From: Sutterella massiliensis
GTDB lineage: Bacteria > Pseudomonadota > Gammaproteobacteria > Burkholderiales > Burkholderiaceae_F
NCBI RefSeq assembly: GCF_016899755.1
Contig: NZ_JACJJC010000003.1
Coordinates: 62,001-126,000 of the forward strand
Direction of reading: 5' to 3'
Length of the DNA stretch: 64,000 nt
The position numbers and the translations under genes were made by a program. Positions 49,294 to 56,293 of the stretch are shown in pieces. Positions within the stretch are counted from its first letter, which is position 1. Each line of letters begins with the position of its first letter. The notes under the pieces are model-generated. The model saw only the letters and a program-made list of their open reading frames with translations. It did not search any database and had not been told where the DNA came from.

Positions 49294-49322
49294 ATATGGG
49301 GACGATGCGAGGAAAGTTCAAG
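49294..49322 (-). promoter_or_regulatory. Sigma-32 (heat-shock) promoter of clpB
   Basis: On the minus strand CTTGAA (49322-49317), 15 bases, then CCCCATAT (49301-49294). This matches the RpoH consensus CTTGAA ... CCCCATnT. The predicted leader before the clpB ATG is ~170 bases and contains a CTGCAG...CTGCAG inverted repeat near 49231-49251. Confidence 0.8.
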
Positions 49323-49360
49323 AGTGCGAAAAAAAAAGAAAGCAGAAAACGACGGCCGCC

Positions 49361-49390
49361 AACGAAAACGGGCCGCACCGTGCAGCCCGT
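49361..49390 (-). terminator. Terminator of the thrC-to-crcB unit
   Basis: Stem ACGGGC / GCCCGT (49368-49373 with 49385-49390) followed on the minus strand by a TTTTCG tail. It lies 21 bases past the crcB stop and upstream of the clpB promoter. Confidence 0.6.
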
Positions 49391-49411
49391 GATCGGAAAA
49401 ATGCTCGGACT

Positions 49412-49825
49412 TCAGCCGGCACGCCGCAGGACTTCTTCGATCGCGTGCCAGGAGAACATGCCGAGCGCCGTGAGAAGAAAGCTGCCGCCGCCATGCAGCA
49501 ATACGTGCAGCGCCGCTCTCCCATAGTGCGCACCCGAAAGAAGTGCTACCGCTTCACTCGAAAAAGTCGAAAAAGTGGTGAGTCCCCCGAGAAATCCCGT
49601 CACAACGAAAAGCCGAACGGCGGGCGGCACTGCCGGGTGCGAAGCAAAGGCCGCCGCCGCAAGCCCGATGAGATAAGCGCCGATGAGATTGGCCGAGAGC
49701 GTGCCGAGCGGCAGCGTCGCCCACTTGGGATTGAGCGCATAAGAGAGCGCCCACCGAAGAACGGCGCCGATAGCGGCGCCGCTGCCGACAGAAAGAGCGA
49801 CGAGCCAGAAAGGACCGTCTTTCAT
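49412..49825 (-). CDS. crcB: Fluoride exporter CrcB/Fluc
   Basis: Small dual-topology membrane protein (137 residues, four hydrophobic segments) that exports fluoride. It contains GAVLRWALSYALNP, GTLSANLIGAYLIGLA (the Asn of the fluoride pore) and TGFLGGLTTFSTFSSEA, the core Fluc signature. Its ATG overlaps the moaE stop by four bases. No fluoride riboswitch was recognised upstream; it is apparently expressed with the Mo-cofactor genes. Confidence 0.95.
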   Translation of the reverse strand: MKDGPFWLVALSVGSGAAIGAVLRWALSYALNPKWATLPLGTLSANLIGAYLIGLAAAAFASHPAVPPAVRLFVVTGFLGGLTTFSTFSSEAVALLSGAHYGRAALHVLLHGGGSFLLTALGMFSWHAIEEVLRRAG

Positions 49826-50289
49826 AGGCCGTTTGTCCAGCGGGCTTTGGCCGCTTCGTCGCTCTCACGCGCATCGACCCAGCGCGCGCCCGAGGGCGTC
49901 GTTTCCTTCTTCCAGAAAGGCGCTTCGGTCTTGAGCCAGTCCATGATGAATTCGCACGCTTCGAAGGCTTCGCGCCGATGCTCCGCACAGACGAGACAAA
50001 GCACGATCTGATCGCCGAGCTTCAAGTCGCCCACGCGGTGAATCACCGTGACGTCCTCGAGCGGCCAGCGCGAACGTGCCTTTTCAACGATTTCCGCGAG
50101 CGCTTTTTCGGTCATCCCCGGGTAGTGCTCGAGCGACATGGCGGAAACGGCTTCGCCGTCATTGCAGTTGCGCACAACACCGACAAAGGAGGCGATGCCG
50201 CCCGCAGCGGGCGAACGGGCTGCGGCAAGGCGAATTTCTTCCCCCGCATCGAAGTCCTCGGTCGTGACACGGATTTTCGTCGTCTTCAT
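49822..50289 (-). CDS. moaE: Molybdopterin synthase catalytic (large) subunit
   Basis: Together with MoaD thiocarboxylate it inserts two sulfurs into cPMP to give molybdopterin. The 155-residue protein has the family features HYPGMTEKALAEI, IHRVGDLKLGDQIVLCLV, EHRREAFEACEFIMDWLK and PFWKKE with the active-site Lys residues. It starts 15 bases after moaD. Confidence 0.95.
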   Translation of the reverse strand: MKTTKIRVTTEDFDAGEEIRLAAARSPAAGGIASFVGVVRNCNDGEAVSAMSLEHYPGMTEKALAEIVEKARSRWPLEDVTVIHRVGDLKLGDQIVLCLVCAEHRREAFEACEFIMDWLKTEAPFWKKETTPSGARWVDARESDEAAKARWTNGL

Positions 50290-50304
50290 GATGCGCCCTT
50301 CGAA

Positions 50305-50568
50305 TCAGCCGCCCGTCACAGGCGGAAAAAAGGCCACTTCGTCGCCGTCGGCAACGGGTTCGTCATCGTCGGCCATCGTCTGATTAACGGCGCCGCGCAC
50401 GCGCTTGAGGTTGGCAAAGGCACCCGCCCAAGGATCACCCTGCGCGACGAGCGCTTCGCGAACGGCGGCAAGCGTCGTGCGCTCGCCGTCGAGTTCGAGC
50501 GTATCCGATGCACGACCGACGGCGTCGCGCAGCGCGGCAAAGTAAAGAATGCGGATCTTCATGCTCAA
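50305..50568 (-). CDS. moaD: Molybdopterin synthase sulfur carrier (small) subunit
   Basis: Ubiquitin-like 87-residue protein ending in the essential Gly-Gly (PPVTGG), with the family's LYFAALRDAVG opening and NQTMADDDEPVADGDEVAFFPPV close. The ATG at 50568 follows GAGGGA. A hairpin with a T-run lies just upstream of that site. Confidence 0.94.
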   Translation of the reverse strand: MSMKIRILYFAALRDAVGRASDTLELDGERTTLAAVREALVAQGDPWAGAFANLKRVRGAVNQTMADDDEPVADGDEVAFFPPVTGG

Positions 50569-50575
50569 ATTCCCT

Positions 50576-50635
50576 CAAAAAAGCCGCCGCGCGAATCGTT
50601 TCGGACAGATAGCCCGTTGGGATCTTCACGCGGCG
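50576..50635 (-). promoter_or_regulatory. Terminator-like hairpin immediately upstream of moaD (possible attenuator)
   Basis: On the minus strand CGCCGCG (50635-50629) pairs with CGCGGCG (50591-50585), with an inner CCCAACGGG mini-hairpin, followed by six Ts (50582-50577) that run into the moaD ribosome-binding site GAGGGA. It lies in the 104-base gap between moeA and moaD. The plus-strand copy also ends in a T-rich stretch. It may limit or regulate read-through into moaD-moaE-crcB. Confidence 0.5.
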
Positions 50636-50672
50636 TTTTGTTTGTTTTTCTTCGTTTTGTTCGGTGTCGGCG

Positions 50673-51878
50673 TCAGGCAAAGAACTGACAGAAGGGGTAA
50701 TAAGCAACGATGTCGCCCTTTTGAATCTTGGCCCCCGCCGGAATGTCGACAAGACCGTCGGCCCACGCGCAGCTCGAAAGAACCTGCGAGTTCTGCGTTC
50801 TGTAGATGTCAAGGCCGCCCGCGTCATTGCGGCGCACGCGAACGAACTCTTCGCGCTCGCCAACCTTCGTCCATTCGAAGTCCGCGCGCACGTGCTGCGC
50901 GCGCATGTCGACATCGACAAGCCCCGAACGGCGCAGGAGGTAGGGGCGCGCAAGCATGAGGAAGACGACAAAGCCTGAAACGGGATTGCCGGGGAGTCCG
51001 ACAAAGGGCACGCCCTTGACTTCGCCGAAGGCAAGGGGCTTGCCGGGCTTGAGGCTCACGCGCCAGACGTCAAGGCGACCGAGCCGCTCGACGGCGGGCT
51101 TGATGTGATCTTCTTCGCCCACGGACATGCCGCCCGTCGAAATGATCACGTCGGCCGACTCGGCCGCGTGCTCGAAAGCGCGCACGGTCGCCTCAAGACT
51201 GTCGGGAACGTTTCCGAGATCGATCGCTTCAAAGCCGAGCGTCACAAGAAGGCTTCGAAGCATGAAGCGGTTCGAGTTGTAAATCCCGCCCGGCGGCAGC
51301 GGTTCGCCCGGCTGCACGAGCTCGTTGCCTGAAAAGAAGATCCCGACGCGCAGCTTTCGGTAGACCGTTACGTACGCGCGGCCGATCGAAGCGACCATGC
51401 CGATCGAAGCGGGCGTGAGACGCTCGCCTTTACGCATGACGATGCTTCCGGCAGCGACGTCGGAGCCGCGTACGCGCACCCACTTGCCTGGGGCGCTCGG
51501 CCGCTTAAAGCACACCGTGTCGCCGGCGCGCTCCGTCTCTTCCTGCGGCACGACGGAATCGGCCCCTTCGGGCATGGGGGCGCCCGTAAAAATCCGGGCA
51601 GCCGTCCCGACTGCAAGCGGCTCGCCGACGTCGCCCGCCGTAATGCGTTCGCTCACGGGGAGTGCAACGGGATGCGCTTCGCTCGCCTGCGCAAGGTCGG
51701 CCGCACGAACGGCATAGCCGTCCATTTGCGAATTGTTCCAGCAGGGCACGTCGATCGGGCTCGCGATGTCCTCGGCGAGCACTCTGCCCGTGGAGTACAT
51801 AAGCGGAATCGTTTCCGTCTCGGCGATGGGCCGGGCCTGCGCAAGGATGCGCTCGAGCGCTTCTTGATAAGTGATCAT
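50673..51878 (-). CDS. moeA: Molybdopterin molybdenumtransferase
   Basis: Inserts molybdate into adenylylated molybdopterin. The 401-residue protein has PCWNNSQMDGYAVRAADL at the N-terminus, RIFTGAPMPEGADSVVPQE, ISTGGMSVGEEDH (molybdopterin-binding fold) and FVGLPGNPVSGFVVF. The ATG at 51878 overlaps the mobB stop (ATGA), so the two are translationally coupled. Confidence 0.96.
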   Translation of the reverse strand: MITYQEALERILAQARPIAETETIPLMYSTGRVLAEDIASPIDVPCWNNSQMDGYAVRAADLAQASEAHPVALPVSERITAGDVGEPLAVGTAARIFTGAPMPEGADSVVPQEETERAGDTVCFKRPSAPGKWVRVRGSDVAAGSIVMRKGERLTPASIGMVASIGRAYVTVYRKLRVGIFFSGNELVQPGEPLPPGGIYNSNRFMLRSLLVTLGFEAIDLGNVPDSLEATVRAFEHAAESADVIISTGGMSVGEEDHIKPAVERLGRLDVWRVSLKPGKPLAFGEVKGVPFVGLPGNPVSGFVVFLMLARPYLLRRSGLVDVDMRAQHVRADFEWTKVGEREEFVRVRRNDAGGLDIYRTQNSQVLSSCAWADGLVDIPAGAKIQKGDIVAYYPFCQFFA

Positions 51879-52447
51879 GAAAGGTTGTCCCGAAGGTCCA
51901 CGATGAAGTCGGCCGCTTCGGCGGGGTGCGCAAGCGAGAGCCGCGGGAGCGACGGCGCAAAGGCCGGCTCTTCGAAATCCGTGGCAACAGCAGCCAGCAC
52001 ACCGACGGCGTTGCCCAAAGGCGGCTCGCTCGAAGCACCCGAGCGGCGAACCTCTATTTTAGGGAAGCCGCCCTCGTACTTGAAACCTTCAACAATGACA
52101 AAATCGAACCCCTCAAACTGCTTCAGAAGCGATTCGACGGGCTCGCGCTCGGGCGTTTCACGCAACAGCGCCCAACGCCGATCGGATCGCACGAGCACGG
52201 CGCGCGCACCTGCCTCTCTGTAGCGCCAGCTGTCCTTGCCGGGCCGATCCATATCGAACCCGTGGTGGGCATCCTTCAAAACGCCCACCGAGAAGCCGCG
52301 CGAAGCGAGCTCGGCAACCACCTGTTCGGCAAACGTCGTTTTGCCGACGCCCGAGCGCCCGATGAAGCCGACGACAAAGGGCGTCGTCGGCGCTTTCCTG
52401 TGCGCTGCGGCAAAGGGCTCGGCACCGCACGCTTTTTCTTCGCTCAT
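51875..52447 (-). CDS. mobB: Molybdopterin-guanine dinucleotide biosynthesis adaptor MobB
   Basis: P-loop GTP-binding protein that assists MGD-cofactor formation. It has Walker A GRSGVGKTTFAEQ near residue 30, KDAHHGFDMDRPGKDSWRYR (MobB-specific) and a DFVIVEGFKYEGG motif. The ATG at 52447 has GGAGAG eight bases upstream and gives 190 residues, with a 22-residue leader before the P-loop domain. It follows thrC by four bases and overlaps moeA. Confidence 0.93.
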   Translation of the reverse strand: MSEEKACGAEPFAAAHRKAPTTPFVVGFIGRSGVGKTTFAEQVVAELASRGFSVGVLKDAHHGFDMDRPGKDSWRYREAGARAVLVRSDRRWALLRETPEREPVESLLKQFEGFDFVIVEGFKYEGGFPKIEVRRSGASSEPPLGNAVGVLAAVATDFEEPAFAPSLPRLSLAHPAEAADFIVDLRDNLS

Positions 52448-52451
52448 CGAG

Positions 52452-53885
52452 TCACTCTCCGTTAGCAAAACGGTCGATCGCTTCGCGCACGGCCGCTTCG
52501 TCGCAGGCAAGCGAAAGCTTCTTCGGCTGCAACGCAAACGGATCGGCAAAACCCTCGGGCAAGCCCACCTCGACGCCGCACGCCTCGCGGATCATGCGAG
52601 GCGACTTCGCGGGCTGTACCGTTTCAAAGCAGATCGTCTTCACGCCCACCGGATGCAGATAAATGCCGCAGTAGAGGCAGTCGGCCGTATGCGGATCAAT
52701 GAGCGTGTCGTACTCAAACTGCAGCGTGCTCATCATCTCGAGACGGTTGACGTGCGAGGACATCCCGGAAACGAAGCCCGAGCGGCGCAGCTTGGCGAAC
52801 TCATCCGCCGCAAGGGTGAATTCACCCTTTTCGTCGATCTCGGCCATGAGCGCCTTGACGCGCTCGGCATTGCGATCGAGAAGTTCAAAGAGGAAACGCT
52901 CGAAATTGGCCGCACGCGAGATGTCCATCGAGGGCGACGAGGTCGCGAGCGTCTCGTTCGAGGGTCTCGGGCAATAGGTCCCCGTGCGGAAGAAACGATC
53001 CATCGCGTCGTTTTCGTTTGTCGCCACAATGATGCGCATGATCGGCAACCCCATGCGCTTGGCGACCCAGCCCGCGAAGGCGTTGCCGAAATTGCCCGCA
53101 GGCACCGTAAAGACCACTTCTTCGCCGACGGCGTCGACCGCCTGCGCATACGCGTAGAAGTACGCGGCCACCTGCGTCACAATGCGCGCCCAAAGCACCG
53201 TGTTGATGGCGGCAAGTCGACCCTTGGCGCGGAAGGCCTCATCCTGCAGAAGGCGCGTCACGAGCGCCTGGCAGTCGTCGAACGTGCCGTCAATCTCGAT
53301 ATTGAGAACGTTCTTGTCGCGGTTGGCATAGAGCTGCGCAGCCTGAAACCGCGTCATGCGCCCCTTGGGCGCGAGCATCACGACCTTGACGTCGTCGCGC
53401 CCGCCGAAATGCGCCTCGCAGGACGCTCCCATGTCGCCCGTCGTGGCGCCGAGGAAAGTGAGCGGCGGCTTAAAGGGCGCGAGTTTGCGCTCGTAGGCAA
53501 GCGACAGAAATCGCATGCTGTGGTCGTCAAACGAGAGGCTCGCGCCGTTGGCGAGCTCCATAAGCGCAACACCGTCGCGCAGCCACGAGAGCGGCGCACA
53601 GTCGAAATTGTCGATCTGGTCACGCCCGTACGGAAAGTGTTTCGGCTGAAAGGCATCGCGGCAAAGCAGCCACAGCGACTCCTCGGAGAGCTCCGGCCAG
53701 AAGAGACGGAAGGTGCTGTAGACGATGCCTGGGTATTCTTCGCCGAGCAGGCCCTTGAGTTCGTGCTTGTCGAGCTTCGGATAGGATTCGGGCAGATACA
53801 GACCGCCGTCGGCGGCGTAGCCTTCGAAAAGAATGTCCGCGAAGGTTTTTCCGGCAGCGTCGCCGCGCGTCGAAATGTAATGCAT
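52452..53885 (-). CDS. thrC: Threonine synthase-like protein lacking the PLP lysine
   Basis: Full-length (477 residues) member of the threonine synthase family by its N-terminus (HYISTRGDAAGKTFADILFE, EGYAADGGLYLPESYP), VPAGNFGNAFAGW, NENDAMDRFFRTG and SSPSMDISRAANFERF. The normal PLP site LSNGPTLAFKD reads LANGASLSFDD (112-121): the Schiff-base Lys is Asp120. GATSGDTG, which helps bind PLP phosphate, reads GATTGDMG. Both are clear in the codons, and the frame is otherwise intact. It should therefore not make threonine by the normal mechanism. It still occupies the conserved thrC-moeA-moaD-moaE position, four bases before mobB, but hom is not adjacent. A non-catalytic or repurposed role is inferred. 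Confidence 0.85.
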   Translation of the reverse strand: MHYISTRGDAAGKTFADILFEGYAADGGLYLPESYPKLDKHELKGLLGEEYPGIVYSTFRLFWPELSEESLWLLCRDAFQPKHFPYGRDQIDNFDCAPLSWLRDGVALMELANGASLSFDDHSMRFLSLAYERKLAPFKPPLTFLGATTGDMGASCEAHFGGRDDVKVVMLAPKGRMTRFQAAQLYANRDKNVLNIEIDGTFDDCQALVTRLLQDEAFRAKGRLAAINTVLWARIVTQVAAYFYAYAQAVDAVGEEVVFTVPAGNFGNAFAGWVAKRMGLPIMRIIVATNENDAMDRFFRTGTYCPRPSNETLATSSPSMDISRAANFERFLFELLDRNAERVKALMAEIDEKGEFTLAADEFAKLRRSGFVSGMSSHVNRLEMMSTLQFEYDTLIDPHTADCLYCGIYLHPVGVKTICFETVQPAKSPRMIREACGVEVGLPEGFADPFALQPKKLSLACDEAAVREAIDRFANGE

Positions 53886-54253
53886 CGTGGAGAGCCTCCG
53901 TTTCGAGGGGTTGCATTTTTGTAGCGGGCTCGCGGCGCAGCTGCCGCAGGGGCGAGCTCGGCACGAAAACCCGATTCGTAATGCCTATGCTACTCGAACT
54001 CCTCCGGCCGAAGAGAGGCGCTTTCCACGGAAAAAGGAAGTAGCCGCGAAGGCCTAGGCTTTAGGTCTTACTGGAAACCGAGCGCCGATCGCACGCGCTC
54101 GAAAAAAAACGAGCGTACGCGCGCGCCACGAGCGACATACGAACGTCATCCGCGCCGAATAGAATGAAACGTGAAAGGTGCGCCGCTATCCTTCGGGATT
54201 GCGGCGCGCAGCCCGCTCGTTTCTTTTCGGCCTCTGCGCCGCTTATTTTCGAC
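53886..54253. other. Divergent intergenic region between thrC and the PhoH-family gene
   Basis: 368 bases that should hold the promoters of thrC (minus) and the PIN-PhoH gene (plus). If the PhoH gene starts at the upstream ATG 54164, the last 90 bases are coding. No distinct operator or hairpin stands out. Confidence 0.5.
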
Positions 54254-56212
54254 ATGCCGCTTCCGAAAGCTCCCAGCAAACTCGCAGACATTCTTGAAGA
54301 CTACGGTGCTCCCGCCGAACCCGAAGACGTTCGACTGAAGCATCAGGCGCCGAAACGCCGTAAAAAGGCGGCAGATGCTGCCGCAATGCCCGCAGCAGAT
54401 ACAACTGATACGACTGAAACGACTGAAGCCCCCGCAGCGGCTGCGACCCGCGACGCAGAGGCTGCACCGAAAGCGGCAGCCAAAGCGCGCGCTTCGAAGG
54501 GTACGAAGACCGCGGCCCAAACCGCTGCCAAGACGAGCACCGCCACCGCCAAGGGCACCCAGGCCCGAGCAAAGACGGTGAAAGCCTCGACGAAAACGGC
54601 TGACAAGGCGCCCGCAGAACAGGCAGTTAAGCAAACGGTCAAACGAACGGTCAAAGCGTCGGCAAAGCGCGGTCGGAAAGCCGTCGAAGCACTCGAATCC
54701 ACTATGCTGGCCTCGAGCGCCGAAATCGTCACGAGCGCATCGTCGCAGCCTGCCGCTCCCGCTTTCGCCGCAGCACTCGCTCCGAAGAGCGGCGCGCGCG
54801 ATCGGCGCGGGCGCGCCCCGACGCCGCAAAACTTGAAGAAGCTCTTCGTGCTCGACACGAATGTCCTCATGCACGATCCGCTTTCGCTCTTCAAGTTCGA
54901 TGAGCATGACGTGTTTCTGCCGATGACGACGCTCGAAGAGCTCGACAACCACAAAAAGGGCCTCACGGATGTCGCGCGCAACGCGCGCTCGGTGAGTCGC
55001 ACGCTCGACGCGCTCATTGAAGCCAACGACGGTCAGATTCGCGAAGGCGTACCCTTGGCGCTTCTCGGCAACGCCGAAGCGCGCGGGCGCCTCTGGTTCG
55101 AAACCGAACCCCTTGAAGCGGAGCTCCCTGCGATGCTGCCAACCTTCAAGGGCGACAATTCGATTCTCGCAACCGTCAAGGGCGTGCAGGAAGCGTTCCC
55201 CGAGCGCGCCGCCGTACTCGTCTCCAAAGACATCAATATGCGCATCAAGGCGACGACGCTCGGCATTCCCGCGGAAGACTACTTCAGCGACAAAGCGCTC
55301 GACGACACCGACATGCTCTACACGGGGCGACTTCTTCTCGAAGCCGACTTCTGGGAAAAGACCGCACCGACGCTTCGCTCCTGGCAGGATGCGGGCGCAA
55401 CGCACTACGAATTCGAAGCCGAGGATCCCTCGCGCTTCATCGTGAACGAGTGTCTCGCCATCGACGGCGACGAAGGCTTCATGGCAATCGTCACCGACGT
55501 TTCGGGCAAGAAAGTCACGATGCGGCTTTTGCGGGACTACCGTGCCAAGGGCCGCTTCAAGGTCTGGGGCATTCACGCGCGCAACCGCGAGCAGAACATG
55601 GCGCTCAACCTCCTCATGGATCCGGAAATCGACTTTGTCGCGATTCTCGGCCAGGCGGGCACGGGCAAGACCCTCATGACGCTCGCTGCCGCGCTCGCAC
55701 AGACGATCGACGAGCGGCGCTTCTCCGAAATCATCGTCACGCGCGCCACCGTGAGCGTCGGCGAGGACATCGGTTTTCTGCCCGGCACAGAAGAGGAAAA
55801 GATGGCGCCCTGGATGGGAGCGCTCGAAGACAACCTCGAGGTGCTGCACCGCACCGATTCGGGCGGCGAGTGGGGCCGCCAGGCTTCGCTCGACCTCATC
55901 AAGAGCCGCATCCGCATCAAGTCGATGAGCTTCATGCGCGGGCGCACGTTCCTGCAGAAATTCGTCATCATCGACGAAGCGCAGAACCTATCGCCCAAGC
56001 AGATGAAGACGCTCATTACCCGCGCGGGCCCGGGTACGAAGATCGTGTGCCTCGGCAACATCGCGCAGATCGACACGCCCTATCTCACGGAAGGAAGCTC
56101 CGGCCTCACGTACGTCGTCGAACGCTTCCAGGGCTGGCCGCATGCAGCGACGATCACGCTCACCCGCGGCGAACGCTCGCGTCTTGCCGAATTCGCAGCC
56201 GAAGCGCTCTGA
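54254..56212 (+). CDS. PIN-PhoH family ATPase (PhoH2-like) with histone-H1-like linker
   Basis: Fusion of a PIN ribonuclease-type domain (FVLDTNVLMHDP at ~200, further acidic residues in KGDNSILATV) with a PhoH P-loop ATPase (GQAGTGKTLMTLAAALAQ, FVIIDEAQNLSPKQMK). PhoH2 proteins act as RNA helicase/ribonucleases. The 652-residue length exceeds the usual ~460-560 because of a ~165-residue Ala/Lys/Thr-rich stretch between residues ~30 and 195 (for example KTVKASTKTADKAP), which resembles histone H1/AlgP-type nucleic-acid-binding tails. The ATG at 54254 is preferred; one at 54164 would add 30 residues. Neither has a clear ribosome-binding site. Confidence 0.88.
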   Translation: MPLPKAPSKLADILEDYGAPAEPEDVRLKHQAPKRRKKAADAAAMPAADTTDTTETTEAPAAAATRDAEAAPKAAAKARASKGTKTAAQTAAKTSTATAKGTQARAKTVKASTKTADKAPAEQAVKQTVKRTVKASAKRGRKAVEALESTMLASSAEIVTSASSQPAAPAFAAALAPKSGARDRRGRAPTPQNLKKLFVLDTNVLMHDPLSLFKFDEHDVFLPMTTLEELDNHKKGLTDVARNARSVSRTLDALIEANDGQIREGVPLALLGNAEARGRLWFETEPLEAELPAMLPTFKGDNSILATVKGVQEAFPERAAVLVSKDINMRIKATTLGIPAEDYFSDKALDDTDMLYTGRLLLEADFWEKTAPTLRSWQDAGATHYEFEAEDPSRFIVNECLAIDGDEGFMAIVTDVSGKKVTMRLLRDYRAKGRFKVWGIHARNREQNMALNLLMDPEIDFVAILGQAGTGKTLMTLAAALAQTIDERRFSEIIVTRATVSVGEDIGFLPGTEEEKMAPWMGALEDNLEVLHRTDSGGEWGRQASLDLIKSRIRIKSMSFMRGRTFLQKFVIIDEAQNLSPKQMKTLITRAGPGTKIVCLGNIAQIDTPYLTEGSSGLTYVVERFQGWPHAATITLTRGERSRLAEFAAEAL

Positions 56213-56232
56213 CGTGCAAAATTGGCTGCTAG

Positions 56233-56272
56233 GAGCCGCTCAGAACGCCATGTTCGGGCGGCTCTTCTTTTT
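56233..56272 (+). terminator. Terminator of the PIN-PhoH gene
   Basis: Stem GAGCCGC / GCGGCTC (56233-56239 with 56258-56264) followed by TTCTTTTTG, 20 bases past the stop. Confidence 0.85.
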
Positions 56273-56293
56273 GTAGCAGTCCGAATCAGTTCG

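Noticed and set aside
46428..49526. Plus-strand open frame of ~1,030 codons opposite clpB
   Set aside because: Antisense shadow; the opposite strand is an unmistakable ClpB.
49826..50304. Fluoride riboswitch for crcB
   Set aside because: crcB starts inside the moaE stop codon, leaving no leader; nothing riboswitch-like precedes it.
54146..55849. Minus-strand frame with Cys/Gly/Phe-rich repeats opposite the PhoH gene
   Set aside because: Repeats arise from the Ala/Lys/Thr-rich linker codons read backwards.
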